The notes: generated by a model not told the origin, from the sequence alone. DNA of 64,000 nt from Bacillus sp. FJAT-27225 (GCF_001685025.1 NZ_MAYU01000012.1:496001-560000); one strand, 5' to 3'; counted from the first letter of the stretch, positions 43,766 to 53,143 are shown. Numbers and translations: made by a program.

Positions 43766-44152
43766 TCACCTTCCGATCCGGCTTATTAGCTCCTCATACA
43801 ATACAACCGCATGGTTATGGATTTGGTCCTTTGCTCCGTACAAAATTGTTACCCGTTCATTGTCAGCTGTTTCAAGAATTTGGTTTAGGAGTTTTTGCTT
43901 CTGTTTATCTCTACGAAGCTCGTTCGTATACCGTTCGCGGAACTCCTCAAACAGTTCCGGCTTATGGCAAAACCACTCCCTTAATTTACTGCTCGGAGCA
44001 ATATCCTTACACCAATAGCGCAGCCTGGCAGACTCTTTTGAAATCCCCCGCGGCCAAATCCGGTCCACCAAAATCCGGCATCCATCTGTTTCATCATACG
44101 GCTCATAAATTCGCTTTAACAAAATAGTGCTCATCCTCATCCGATCACCCAT
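43766..44152 (-). CDS. DUF488 family protein
   Basis: 128 aa. Carries RILVDRIWPRGISKE and LRYWCKDIAPSSKLREWF, the signature of the YeaO-like DUF488 family, and ends VTILYGAKDQIHNHAVVLYE. Function unknown. Three in-frame ATG codons sit close together (44152, 44140, 44134); GGGTG five bases before the second favours 44140, but the longest is given. Confidence 0.85.
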   Translation of the reverse strand: MGDRMRMSTILLKRIYEPYDETDGCRILVDRIWPRGISKESARLRYWCKDIAPSSKLREWFCHKPELFEEFRERYTNELRRDKQKQKLLNQILETADNERVTILYGAKDQIHNHAVVLYEELISRIGR

Positions 44153-44195
44153 TTCCTTTTTAAATTAAATGCGTTCTCGTTCCCCCAACTATATA

Positions 44196-44233
44196 AAGGC
44201 CCGGTCAACCTCGGACCGAGCCTGCTTTATTTG
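44196..44233 (-). terminator. Terminator after signal peptidase gene
   Basis: Minus strand AAAGCAGGCTCGGTCC, loop GAGGTT, GACCGGGCCTTTATA. Imperfect stem, short T-run. Confidence 0.55.
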
Positions 44234-44263
44234 GTTGGTTAAGAGAACCATCCTCTTTGCCAA

Positions 44264-44794
44264 TTATTTATCGAGGATTTTAACATCCTGGATCGGCCAG
44301 AAGACGATGTTGGTTTTGCCGATGACTTTGTCCATGGAAACCGGGCCGATGTGGCGGCTGTCCATGCTTTTACGGCGGTTGTCACCCATGACGAAAATAT
44401 TGTTTTTTGGAACGGTGAAGGTGAAGTCGGATGTAAGCGGACCGTTGTCACCGGAAGCACGGAGTTCCTTTTTGTATTCATCAAGGTATTCTTCCTCATA
44501 GTCCTTACCGTTAACGTATAGCTTGTCGTTTTTGTATTCTACCTTATCACCGGGCAGGCCGATGATGCGTTTGATGTAGTTTTCTTCCTCATTTGCGTGG
44601 AAGACCACGATGTCAAAGCGTTCCAGATCGCCGATTTTATTGACCATCATTCGTTCGTTGTTATGTAAAGTTGGCATCATTGACGCCCCTTCTACTACGA
44701 CTGGTGTAAACAGGAATGCCCTGACAACAACGACGATAGCAAGGGCGACTCCAATTGATTTCATCCATTCCCATACTTCTTTTCTGTTAGCCAT
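44264..44794 (-). CDS. lepB: Signal peptidase I (type I, Gram-positive SipS-like)
   Basis: 176 aa from the ATG at 44794; GTG nine bases up lies in the ribosome site. One N-terminal membrane segment (IGVALAIVVVVRAFLF), the nucleophile serine in EGASMMPTL, the general-base lysine in YIKRIIGLPGD, and box E GDNRRKSMDSRHIG. Removes signal peptides at the outer face of the membrane. Most Bacillus have several such paralogues. Monocistronic. Confidence 0.93.
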   Translation of the reverse strand: MANRKEVWEWMKSIGVALAIVVVVRAFLFTPVVVEGASMMPTLHNNERMMVNKIGDLERFDIVVFHANEEENYIKRIIGLPGDKVEYKNDKLYVNGKDYEEEYLDEYKKELRASGDNGPLTSDFTFTVPKNNIFVMGDNRRKSMDSRHIGPVSMDKVIGKTNIVFWPIQDVKILDK

Positions 44795-44920
44795 ATAAAT
44801 CACCCTTTCAGTGAGGCTGTCCTTGGGGTCATTTTACCACAACTATCCATTCAGTCATAATCCAAAGGAGTAACTTGTTTCTAGAAATTGGGTGAAGCTC
44901 TACTCCTCTATTCATTCTGG

Positions 44921-45685
44921 CTAGAGGATTGCCAGGCAGACGTAAATCATTTGGGTGCTTTCATTGGTTAGAGGGGATTGCCTCCAATCCCCGAAGGCGT
45001 GTAGAATCCTAAATCCATTTGCGGATAGGATTCGTTCCATTTCTTTTGGATAGACGTAACGGAGGCTGATGTTGGTTGTTTTTTCATCGACGACTTTGCC
45101 AGCGCCTGTCCGGAATCTTCTCATTGTTTTATTATGCTGAATCTGATTAAGGGAGTCATATGTACTCAAGCCGAAAACATCTACGGTTAATCCTGTTTGA
45201 GGATCGTCATATGTTCTCCACAGTTCTTCTTCACTTGCTGCAAGCAGCTCTTCTTCATTTGGAAACCGTGTTCCAAAAATAAACAGGCCATTGGCTTCCA
45301 AGTGTCTATGTACTGAGGATAAAAACGAATCCTGGTCTTCGTTGGTAAGGAAATGCTGAAACGAATTGCCAATCGTATAAGCGAGCGGTGATTTCACATC
45401 CAGGTTAAGGGTGCGGCAATCCTGCCCGACCCAATTAATTTGAAGTTCCAGTTTTTCTGCTTTTCTCTTCGCTTCTTCAAGCATTCCAGCATGAATATCG
45501 ACACCAATTAGGTCCAGTCCCCTCTTTGCCAATGGAATCGTGCCCCGCCCGGTTCCACAGGCTATATCGAGTATCGGGCCTCGCATGCCGTTTGTCCATT
45601 TTAGTAAAAACTCAATATCGTCTGTGTAGGTATCATTTTCCGTATCATAAAGAATTGGGTTTTGGTATTCTTCAAAGTTATCCAT
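44921..45685 (-). CDS. Class I SAM-dependent methyltransferase
   Basis: 254 aa. Motif I ILDIACGTGRGTIPLAKRG near residue 38, acidic residue of motif II in LIGVDIHAGML, IGNSFQHFLT as motif IV region. Substrate unknown. Start placed at 45685, seven bases after GGAGGAGGG; an ATG at 45691 is too close to it. Confidence 0.85.
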   Translation of the reverse strand: MDNFEEYQNPILYDTENDTYTDDIEFLLKWTNGMRGPILDIACGTGRGTIPLAKRGLDLIGVDIHAGMLEEAKRKAEKLELQINWVGQDCRTLNLDVKSPLAYTIGNSFQHFLTNEDQDSFLSSVHRHLEANGLFIFGTRFPNEEELLAASEEELWRTYDDPQTGLTVDVFGLSTYDSLNQIQHNKTMRRFRTGAGKVVDEKTTNISLRYVYPKEMERILSANGFRILHAFGDWRQSPLTNESTQMIYVCLAIL

Positions 45686-45720
45686 TTTCATTCCCTCCTC
45701 CGAGCTATCTGAGTTTCATA

Positions 45721-45751
45721 AAAAAGCGTTAATCCTTCATGGATTGACACG
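45721..45751 (-). terminator. Terminator of the small membrane protein gene
   Basis: Minus strand TCAATCC-ATGAA-GGATTAACGC then TTTTTTATG. The arm GCGTTAATCC is the same as in the terminator at 19112. Confidence 0.65.
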
Positions 45752-45759
45752 ACATTCGT

Positions 45760-45957
45760 TCAATTAGAAGTGTGATTTATTTTTCTCAGAGTCATTACAT
45801 TACCAATAACACCGATAGAGCCGGAAACGGCAAAGACAATCGGAATTACCAATAGCTGAACATCTTCTGGAATTTCGTTTAGTAATCGATAAACTCCAAA
45901 CAGGCAAATTAGAAGAGAACCAATTAATCCAATAAGCACTTTTGCTTTAGTTTTCAT
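45760..45957 (-). CDS. Small two-segment membrane protein, unknown
   Basis: 65 aa from the ATG at 45957 (GGTGGTGGG upstream). Two hydrophobic segments (VLIGLIGSLLICLFGVY, LVIPIVFAVSGSIGVIG) with a short basic tail. No family recognised. Confidence 0.6.
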   Translation of the reverse strand: MKTKAKVLIGLIGSLLICLFGVYRLLNEIPEDVQLLVIPIVFAVSGSIGVIGNVMTLRKINHTSN

Positions 45958-46068
45958 CACACCCACCACCGTATCCTAATAATACCATTTTGCCAGCAGT
46001 TTTCTGTTTCCTTTTCCTATAAAGCGGGAATTCAGAGTTAAGAGACTTGTAGAGGATGTGTCCCTAGC

Positions 46069-46908
46069 ATGAATATGCCGTCAAAAGCATTGACGATGAA
46101 TAAAGTGAAAGAAGTGAAACCATGGGTGCGCCGCTTTGGCCGGTTTGGTTATATTGCGAAAGGTTTCGTCTATGGAATGATTGGAGTTCTTGCCGCTTTG
46201 GCAGCAATCGGGGCAGAAGGTGACATTACCGGAACATCGGGTGTTCTTCAATCAATCGCAGAAATGCCATTTGGAGAAGTTGTTTTAACGTTAATCGGTG
46301 TTGGCTTAATCGGGTACATTTCATGGGAGTTCATTCGGGCGATAAAGGATCCAGAAAATGAAGGGACAGATGCGAAGGGCCTGGTTAAAAGAACCGGGTA
46401 CTTTGTAAGCGGGATTATTTATACGAACGTAGCGTACGCTGCAATCAAACTGGCAAGCCACACGGGTAGTGCGGGTGGTGAAAATTCGGAGAGGACGATT
46501 TCAGCCAAGTTGATGGAGCAGCCATTCGGGGTGTGGCTGGTCGGATTGGTCGGAGCTATTATCATCGGATATGGCGTTGTCGAACTTTATACTGGGGCCA
46601 AAGAGAAATTCATGGCCAGGTTCAAAACATATGAAATGAATGACAAGGAACGGAAAATCGCCAGGCTGTCAGGAAAAATCGGGCTGATTTCACGAGGAAT
46701 TGTTTTAATTATGATTGGGTATTTCTTCGTGCGCACGGCATACACTCACGACCCCAATGAATCCAAAGGCCTGGAAGGTGCTTTAACAGAACTGGCAAAC
46801 CAGCCATATGGCCAGTATATCTTGGGAATCGTAGCAGTTGGACTTGCTTTATATGGAATCTACCAAATCATTCGGGGACGCTACCAGTATATGAATTTTG
46901 GAAAGTAG
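46069..46908 (+). CDS. DUF1206 domain-containing membrane protein
   Basis: 279 aa built from three repeats of two membrane segments, each opening with a basic-aromatic phrase (VRRFGRFGYIAKGFVYGMIG; VKRTGYFVSGIIYTNVAYAA; IARLSGKIGLISRGIVLIMIG, shown in part). This internal threefold pattern is typical of DUF1206. GAGGATG lies before the ATG. Function unknown. 46909-47050 holds nothing clear. Confidence 0.88.
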   Translation: MNMPSKALTMNKVKEVKPWVRRFGRFGYIAKGFVYGMIGVLAALAAIGAEGDITGTSGVLQSIAEMPFGEVVLTLIGVGLIGYISWEFIRAIKDPENEGTDAKGLVKRTGYFVSGIIYTNVAYAAIKLASHTGSAGGENSERTISAKLMEQPFGVWLVGLVGAIIIGYGVVELYTGAKEKFMARFKTYEMNDKERKIARLSGKIGLISRGIVLIMIGYFFVRTAYTHDPNESKGLEGALTELANQPYGQYILGIVAVGLALYGIYQIIRGRYQYMNFGK

Positions 46909-47050
46909 ATTGAATTGAGCTGCCCGGTTGGCGTACTGTCGGCAAAGGGGGGCTCATTTGCGCATCGTTCCTATACCCCCTCAAAAATATTTCCTTGGAA
47001 ATTGTCGAAATAGATTCGGATGTGGTTACGCCCTTTTTGATTTCCTATTG

Positions 47051-47863
47051 TCAAAAGGGAAATTCATAGCCTGTGTATGTAAAACAAAGTTTGAAGCCTG
47101 TCTGTTCCGCGACTGCGACGGATGGTTTGTTGCTTTTCATGCAGTCCCAGTAAGCGGTACCTCCCCTTTCAAGGCACTCTTTTGCATAAATGGCGGCCAG
47201 TATTTGGGCAAGCTTTTTGCCGCGATGGGTCTTGGCTGTTTCAATATCCACGCAATGGACGTTTTCATGAACAAAACCAGTAAAGCAGATGCTTACGATA
47301 TCGTTGTTGTGAATGATGCAATATCCGAGTCCATTTTTGAAAAATTGCTGTGGTGTTGGCCAAAACGAACGAATTTTCGAGTGCAAAAAATCGATATTCT
47401 TAATGTTATCGGAGTTGTACAACGCATTATTGATCGGTTCTATCTTGTACCCTCCCGGTAGACTAATGGCGGTTTCCGGGAGCTTGTCTATCTTGTAGAC
47501 AAGCTGCTCCCATGTGCCAAGCTTTCGGTTTTCGAAGACAGTTTCAATTGTTTGATTCCAGCCAGGATGGTTGCCCATTCCTTCAAACCATTCCAGGCCC
47601 GCTTTCCTGGCTCCGGGGATAATCGTGTCGGTGAGAAATGAATGTAGATGAGAGTTAAATTGGTCATTTTTCTCGTTTCCAATAAAGATGAAGCCATCGT
47701 TATTACCGAGCCAGATCAAGCCTGATTCGGGGTTATCAGGGTTGTCAACGAAAATGCGGCCGGGGTTGATGCCAGACACGACTGCTTTTGCCTCCAACTG
47801 GCCAGCCGGGTTCAGGAGAGGCTGGCATTTATCGAAATTATGTTGTTGCAGTTCGGTTATCAT
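47051..47863 (-). CDS. GNAT acetyltransferase, ZmaR-like family
   Basis: 270 aa, two-domain. The N-terminal half resembles the GNAT_acetyltran family (GLEWFEGMGNHPGWNQTIE). The C-terminal half has the acetyl-CoA loop THRGKKLAQILAAIY and ends CMKSNKPSVAVAEQTGFKL. Substrate not deducible; some relatives acetylate antibiotics. ATG 17 bases before the DUF1877 stop region, same strand, so the two may be co-transcribed. Confidence 0.82.
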   Translation of the reverse strand: MITELQQHNFDKCQPLLNPAGQLEAKAVVSGINPGRIFVDNPDNPESGLIWLGNNDGFIFIGNEKNDQFNSHLHSFLTDTIIPGARKAGLEWFEGMGNHPGWNQTIETVFENRKLGTWEQLVYKIDKLPETAISLPGGYKIEPINNALYNSDNIKNIDFLHSKIRSFWPTPQQFFKNGLGYCIIHNNDIVSICFTGFVHENVHCVDIETAKTHRGKKLAQILAAIYAKECLERGGTAYWDCMKSNKPSVAVAEQTGFKLCFTYTGYEFPF

Positions 47864-47880
47864 CGTCTACCGCCTCTCGC

Positions 47881-48375
47881 CTATGCAATCACCATCAGCA
47901 TCGCCTCGTTATTTTCAGCGGCTGTTTTATAGTAATTGACAAGGAAGTCATAGTATTCGATTAAATAGTCTTTATCTTCAGCGCTCCAGCGGTTGCCCAT
48001 CGGATAGATGTCATTGGCGTTCAGTGCCTCTATATTGAATCGCTCGGCAAGTTGTGAGGCTGGGATTTGCTTGAGTTCGTCGTATAGTCGAGCGACTTCT
48101 TGTGGTTCGAAATAACGGGCCGGTCCATAATCAGAAATATCTTCTCCGATTTCGGTTCCGCCAAGGACGGCTTTGCCAATGTTATCAGGGATTTCGTCTT
48201 CGCCTGTTTCCCCAGTTAGAAGAAAATAAATCCCGTGCCACGATTTGTCGATGTCGAGTTCAAGATCCTGGATATCATCCGACGTGTCGTAAATATCCCA
48301 GAATTCTTCTGGATTTGCTTTCAGTTCCCTAAGCAGTTCGGGTTTAATTCTGTAAAAGCTAGCATACATACCCAT
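47881..48375 (-). CDS. DUF1877 (YfbM-like) family protein
   Basis: 164 aa beginning MGMYASFYRI, the usual start of DUF1877 proteins. HGIYFLLTGE and YLIEYYDFLVNYYKTAAENN also fit. Good ribosome site AAAGGAG. Function unknown; soluble. 48376-48597 has no gene. Confidence 0.86.
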   Translation of the reverse strand: MGMYASFYRIKPELLRELKANPEEFWDIYDTSDDIQDLELDIDKSWHGIYFLLTGETGEDEIPDNIGKAVLGGTEIGEDISDYGPARYFEPQEVARLYDELKQIPASQLAERFNIEALNANDIYPMGNRWSAEDKDYLIEYYDFLVNYYKTAAENNEAMLMVIA

Positions 48376-48597
48376 GGTTAACTCTCCTTTTCATAGCGAA
48401 TGATAATGTTTTTCAAAAAGTAAGCTTTCGGGTATAGTCTATCCAACAGTGTCCTTCCTAGCGCCTACCTGCTGTTTATTATTTATTCTCTTTTTTATTG
48501 TTGTTTCCTGCTTCATTCCTATAATTACCATGACCGGGCAGGATTGCCAACACTTTGTTCCGGGAAAATAAGTGAAAAGCTTTCAGGAGGGATTGTT

Positions 48598-48813
48598 ATG
48601 GGCTTTGGGAAACTTGAAAAGCTTGGAGACGATCTGCGTGAAGCCGGACACAAACGCCGTCAGCTGGTCGAACAGATTTACGAAGAAGTGAACCAGGGTG
48701 ATTCCCAGGCATCACAGCAGCTTTACCAGGAATTGAAAGATGTATCTGACCAGGCCATTGACATTATTGAGCGGCAGAAGGAAATTGTTGATAGTGAGTT
48801 GGGCAAAATGTAG
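48598..48813 (+). CDS. Small helical protein, unknown
   Basis: 71 aa, highly charged, predicted coiled coil (ERQKEIVDSELGKM at the end). The ATG at 48598 follows AGGAGGG with good spacing; the earlier in-frame start at 48544 has no site. A terminator overlaps its stop codon. No family recognised. Confidence 0.65.
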   Translation: MGFGKLEKLGDDLREAGHKRRQLVEQIYEEVNQGDSQASQQLYQELKDVSDQAIDIIERQKEIVDSELGKM

Positions 48814-48840
48814 CAGGTATCGGCCTGCTACATTTTTTTC
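48809..48840 (+). terminator. Terminator overlapping the stop codon
   Basis: ATGTAGCAGG / CCTGCTACAT, loop TATCG, then TTTTTTT. The TAG stop lies in the left arm. Confidence 0.85.
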
Positions 48841-49004
48841 GGCAAATTAAGATCCTTTAAGGCTTTCGTTTAGCACAGTTCCGCAAAGCAGAGCCGTCTC
48901 CCCTTAGCCATCGCAGCGGCGGACCAGAACGAGTGTCCTTTGTATTTTAATTCAAATGGATTCTGGAGATAGTATAGGTATGGTTGATTTTCAGGAGGAT
49001 TTGT

Positions 49005-50299
49005 ATGGATTTGCATTCTGGTACGTTTTTTTGGCCGACGACTTTCCCCGATGCCCCTTCCTACCCTGCTCTTGAGGCGGATATTGAATGCGATATTGTG
49101 ATTGTGGGCGGCGGCAGTTCGGGTGCGCAGTGTGCCTATTATTTGGCCGGGACCGGGCTTGATGTGGTGCTCGTTGAAAAAGCGCAAATTGGGAGCGGGA
49201 CAACGAGTGCGACGTCGGCGTTGATTCAATATGCAGGTGAAACGATGTATACCAAGCTTGTTGACCGGTTTGGCAAAGAGTACATAAGGCAGCATTTAGA
49301 CTTGATAAAGGATGCGATTAATGATATTGAGCGGGCAGCCAGAGACGGGCGAATCGACAGTGAATTTGTGCGGCGGGATACGCTCTATGTCGCTAGCTCC
49401 GGGAGTGATGTAGGGCGGCTTGAGGCGGAGTATGATTTACTGAGAGGGTTCGGCTTTAATGTGGATTTTTGGCAGAAGGCTGAGATTAAAAAGCGGTTTG
49501 GCTTTAACCGGGAGGCAGCGATTTATTCGTTTAACGATGGAGAAATGAACCCGTTCCGGTTCACCCATGCACTCATTGATTATGCGGTTGAAAAAGGGAT
49601 GCGGGTGTTTGAGGCGACCGTGGTAGTTGGGTGTGAGTATGAGGATGCTTCCGGGGGTTTTGGCAGAGGGGTCGGTGAGGGAGCCCAGTGGAATCAAGTT
49701 GGTTTGGCGAGCAAGGATAAGGAAGCCAAACCTGGAAGCGTAGTGTTGCGGACTTCCAGTGGGCATACCATCAAGGCGCGTAGGGCCATTTTTTCGACAG
49801 GGTATGAAGGTTTGGATATCAAGGCCGAGCAGAAGGCGTCGATTACGAGCACGTATGTGGTGACGACGAGCCGAGTTGGGGGTCTGACCCCAATGCTGTT
49901 GTGGGAAACGGCGGCTCCATTCTTGTTCATGCGGACGACTCCGGATGGGCGTTTTATAATTGGCGGCCATGATGAGGATGTGTCGGATGCGAGCGAGCGG
50001 GATATGAAGCTTGATGAGAAGCGGGATAGGCTGATGGAAGAGCTCGGGAAGCTGTTCCGGGTGTCGAGGCCGAGGCTGAGTATTGTGTGGGGGCGTTTTT
50101 TGCGTCGGTAAGTGATGGGATGCCAATCGTTGGGTTGTATGATGAATTTCCGGGCTGTTACTTTTTGTTTGCGTTCGGGGATAACGGGATGGTGTATGGG
50201 CAGCTGCTGGCAAAGCTCATTGCGCGTGATATTGTTGAGGGTGACTGCAGGGAGCTTGGGTTGTACTTACGGGAACGGCCGCTGATTGGGAGAGTGTGA
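49005..50299 (+). pseudogene. FAD-dependent oxidoreductase (DAO family), frameshifted in a G-run
   Basis: Start at 49005 behind AGGAGG. N-terminal FAD site DIVIVGGGSSGAQCAYYLAG, then GTTSATSALIQYAG, ending prematurely at 50111. The next frame (50095 on) supplies the missing C-terminus: AFFASVSDGMPIVGLYDEFPG and FAFGDNGMVYGQLLAKLIA. Adding one G to the run of five at 50086-50090 joins the frames (WGAFFASVSDG). So a single-base loss, real or from sequencing. Family: glycine/D-amino acid oxidase-like; substrate unknown. Confidence 0.8.
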
Positions 50300-50317
50300 A
50301 GAGTTCATCGTTCGTTT

Positions 50318-50353
50318 GAAAAAGCAATGGGGATATTGCCGCCATTGCTTTTT
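50318..50353. terminator. Bidirectional terminator
   Basis: AAAAAGCAATGG / CCATTGCTTTTTT with loop GGATATTGCCG. Serves the oxidoreductase (plus) and the ASCH gene (minus). Confidence 0.88.
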
Positions 50354-50356
50354 TAC

Positions 50357-50686
50357 TTATATTGGATTGTAATTGCCAACGTTCGTTCCCCATTCTTTCT
50401 CTTGTTCAGGAGTATAGATTTCATAAGTCCCGTCTATCATTCCGTTCATTGCCCATCCTTCACAATCGAAATCTTCAAACGGAATATCTTTATACATCTC
50501 ATAAAATGTTTTGTATTCCCTAAGTTCTGTTACTTGGACGGTTAAAGTTTCATCTTGTTCTGGAATTTTAATAAATTCGATTGTATCGCCAACTCTAATT
50601 TTCCGTCTCTTTTCATCATTTAACCGAACTTCTACCTTCTTTTTTCCCTCAATGATTGATTGAAAATATTCTTCATGCAAACCCAT
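50357..50686 (-). CDS. ASCH domain protein
   Basis: 109 aa. MGLHEEYFQSIIEGKKKVEVRL and KRRKIRVGDTIEFI are the ASCH (RNA-binding, PUA-like) signature, and IYTPEQEKEWG is the usual end. The expected ribosome site AGGTGA lies about 20 bases up, and the homologous N-terminus seems to start three or four codons earlier at a non-ATG codon. The start is thus uncertain. Function unknown; ASCH proteins bind RNA or hydrolyse modified nucleosides. Confidence 0.82.
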   Translation of the reverse strand: MGLHEEYFQSIIEGKKKVEVRLNDEKRRKIRVGDTIEFIKIPEQDETLTVQVTELREYKTFYEMYKDIPFEDFDCEGWAMNGMIDGTYEIYTPEQEKEWGTNVGNYNPI

Positions 50687-50994
50687 TTTATGTACGATTT
50701 CATTTCACCTCATTATAAAACTGTGTTGGGATCGGAGTTTTCATATACCCTGTAATCGCTTTGTCCCTTTTTACTAGTTATATCAATAAGAATTCGTTTT
50801 GTCTTGTTTCTGTTTTGATGGAGTTGTTGCCGGTCTATGATTCAACCTTAAAAGGTATACCCTTTGAGAAAGCCTACCTGACTTCGAGTTTGCGAACCGG
50901 GCAAAGTAAAAACGTCCCGATTCGCTATTTTCCAGAAGGATTTTTGTAAAATTCCGCGAATTAATTTATATATATTGCCAAAAAGAGGTGGATT

Positions 50995-51540
50995 ATGGAA
51001 GAGGAACAGTTACTAAAGGAAATGAAGAGTATTTTATTAAATGAAATACCGAAAGCTGTAAAAAGCATAAGATTAGAATCAGGGGAAATGGTTTGTTACA
51101 TATCTCTGCTTGGTACCGATTATGAGCCCGTTCTAGGTTATATTACTTTGGGTATAGAATCTCACCGAAAAGAAATCATTGAAGAATACGGCATTGAAGA
51201 CAAGTACAGTATTTGGAACTCTGGAAATATGCCAATTAACTATCAAACTACCATTGAAGACTCGACCTTTAGGGCACATCAAGATCAGCTGGCAGAATTA
51301 TTGCGAGGCGACCGATGGGAAGAAATTTGGGCGGCATGCCAAGCACTTCGTTTTGAAATTGCGATGGAGTTAAACTCCTATAATTGGGGCGAGTTTCTTC
51401 CGGTGACTGAGGACTTTGTTGTTTTTTCAGAGTGGGAAGCCATTGATGTTGAGAACGGGGATTTGGTCCCGAGTATTCCACAGGAAAAGATGAACGTGCT
51501 TGTAGAAAAAGGGCTGGTGAATGAACGGGAAAATGACTGA
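50995..51540 (+). CDS. Hypothetical protein, DUF4303-like
   Basis: 181 aa, acidic, soluble. Ribosome site AGAGGTGG before the ATG. Phrases such as YISLLGTDYEPVLGYITLGI and WNSGNMP loosely resemble the DUF4303 group of small proteins found near SUKH-type genes, but I would not insist. Followed directly by a terminator. 50687-50994 contains no other supported gene. Confidence 0.6.
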   Translation: MEEEQLLKEMKSILLNEIPKAVKSIRLESGEMVCYISLLGTDYEPVLGYITLGIESHRKEIIEEYGIEDKYSIWNSGNMPINYQTTIEDSTFRAHQDQLAELLRGDRWEEIWAACQALRFEIAMELNSYNWGEFLPVTEDFVVFSEWEAIDVENGDLVPSIPQEKMNVLVEKGLVNEREND

Positions 51541-51555
51541 TAAAGCTTATATTCA

Positions 51556-51586
51556 AAGAGCAGCGAGTGAGTTCGCTGCTCTTTTT
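51556..51586 (+). terminator. Intrinsic terminator
   Basis: AAAGAGCAGCGA, loop GTGAGT, TCGCTGCTCTTTTT. Perfect 10-12 bp stem. Confidence 0.88.
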
Positions 51587-51775
51587 CATTGTGAACCCGC
51601 AGGGATAGATTATAGTGAATTCAAGGACTTAGGAGAGCAGATTAGTTGGGCTCCCCTGTCGTTTCACGCCAAGATAACCTGATATGTATCGAGATTCATT
51701 TTTAGTACATTTAAATGCCAACTGTTTTCAAACGGCTTTCGTCTAAAGAGTAAGAGAAAGCGATTTACTAAGTAA

Positions 51776-51801
51776 GGAAGCATAGAACCGTCCCTGCTTC
51801 C
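51776..51801 (+). promoter_or_regulatory. Hairpin with a dispersed-repeat arm abutting the sigma-factor ribosome site
   Basis: GGAAGCA / TGCTTCC with the loop TAGAACCGTCCC, one arm of the GGGACGGTTCT family. The ribosome site GGAGGTG begins one to two bases later. Confidence 0.45.
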
Positions 51802-51816
51802 CTGGAGGTGAATAGA

Positions 51817-52374
51817 TTGGAGAAGGATTTAGTAGTTGCCGACTTGATGGAACGGTATGGAACGAAAGTGCTGCATTTGGCGTATTCGTTTGTCCGGAAT
51901 CGCGCGACTGCTGAAGATTTAGCACAGGAAATTTTCATTAAATGCTATAAGCAGTTGGATTCGTTCAAGGGGGATTCGTCTCTTCAGACGTGGCTGTATC
52001 GCGTGGCGGTGAATCACTGTAAGGACCATGTGAAGAGCTGGCATTATCGGCGGGTGCAGGCGAGTGAGTATGTTTCCAGTCTTATTAAGGGGCAGGAGCA
52101 TGGTCCAGAGGAACATTTTTTACAAAAAGCAAAGCGGGATGCGCTCATAGAGGAGGTCCTCCGGTTACCTATGAAATACAGGGAAGTGATCATCCTTGCC
52201 TATTTCCACGAGTTGACGATGAATGAAATTGGCGAGGTATGCGGGGTCAACGTGAACACTGTGAAATCACGAGCTTCTAAGGCAAAGGAACTGCTGCGGA
52301 AATCAATGGCTGAGAGGAGTGGTTGGGATGGAGAAGAGATTGAAGGAAGCCAAAGAAAGAATGTTCAAGGATGA
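51817..52374 (+). CDS. ECF-type RNA polymerase sigma factor
   Basis: 185 aa from TTG at 51817, six bases after GGAGGTG; the GTG at 51808 lies within that site. Region 2 (SFVRNRATAEDLAQEIFIKCYK near residue 30, in part) and region 4 (LPMKYREVIILAYFHELTMN, then GVNVNTVKSRASKAKELLRK). Directs transcription of stress or envelope genes. Translationally overlaps the downstream anti-sigma gene. Group cannot be named. Confidence 0.9.
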   Translation: MEKDLVVADLMERYGTKVLHLAYSFVRNRATAEDLAQEIFIKCYKQLDSFKGDSSLQTWLYRVAVNHCKDHVKSWHYRRVQASEYVSSLIKGQEHGPEEHFLQKAKRDALIEEVLRLPMKYREVIILAYFHELTMNEIGEVCGVNVNTVKSRASKAKELLRKSMAERSGWDGEEIEGSQRKNVQG

Positions 52375-53143
52375 ACTGGCCAATTGGGAATTCTCGGCTG
52401 AGATGAAGCAGAATGTGATGCAGTCTATCCGTTCCGGGGAAAAGAGGACCCCATTTTCAAAAAAGCTATTGCCATCGTTATTGAGTGTGGCTCTTGTAAT
52501 GATGGTTTTTGGAGGGCTGTATCAATATGTCGTCATGCCTGGGTTGAAAAATTCAAATGTGATTCAGCCTGGCGGCGGCAATCCCGGTCTGGAAACTGCT
52601 GAGGATGAACCGGATCAAGTTGAGCCTAGTGACAAGGAAGAGATTCCGTCAGGTGAGACTGAGGAAGAGCCAGACAAATCTCCTGTTGTGGTGACTCCGG
52701 ATGATAATGATTCTTCTGTACCCGATGCGGTTCCTGCGCCTGATCTGATGGAGCTTCTGGTAAAGTTTGATAAAGCTCTTGATGCAATAGTAGAGACGGC
52801 GATTGAACCTGATTTTAAGCTGCCTGGCTTTAAAACAAAGCAGGAACTATATGAGCATTTGGGGGATCATGCCGTTCTGGATGTGCTGGAACGAAATTTA
52901 GAGCACCATTTTAAAGAAAAGCCAGATGGATTGTACCTGTTGCCTCAGGAAGGCCCACTTTATATTGTACCCTCTGCCCCATATAAAACCGTTAAGCTGA
53001 CTGAAACGTCTTACAGGTTCACGCAGGTCACCGACTCTGATATGCATGGCGATGATTATATGGTTGAGGTATGGTTTGAATATATTGATGGTAAATGGCT
53101 GATCACGTGGTGGGAAAGGTCAACACCCGGGGAGCATAGGTGA
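52328..53143 (+). CDS. Probable membrane-bound anti-sigma factor
   Basis: 271 aa from the ATG at 52328 (GAGGAG eight bases up). Cytoplasmic helical part of about 50 aa, one membrane segment (LLSVALVMMVFGGLYQYVV), a Pro/Glu/Asp-rich stretch (about 85-140), then an extracellular domain of about 130 aa. Overlaps the sigma gene by 47 bases, the standard layout of ECF sigma/anti-sigma pairs. No zinc HCC motif. The sensor domain is not recognised. Confidence 0.75.
   Translation: MEKRLKEAKERMFKDELANWEFSAEMKQNVMQSIRSGEKRTPFSKKLLPSLLSVALVMMVFGGLYQYVVMPGLKNSNVIQPGGGNPGLETAEDEPDQVEPSDKEEIPSGETEEEPDKSPVVVTPDDNDSSVPDAVPAPDLMELLVKFDKALDAIVETAIEPDFKLPGFKTKQELYEHLGDHAVLDVLERNLEHHFKEKPDGLYLLPQEGPLYIVPSAPYKTVKLTETSYRFTQVTDSDMHGDDYMVEVWFEYIDGKWLITWWERSTPGEHR

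Noticed and set aside
43401-43769. 122-aa minus-strand ORF with heptad phrases (LLPVNFKLLSVN type)
   Set aside because: It is the translation of the 21-bp array, with no ribosome site; the 21-base period alone makes the 7-aa pattern.
50761-50949. 62-aa plus-strand ORF
   Set aside because: TTG start without ribosome site, no protein-like pattern, between two genes with clear signals.
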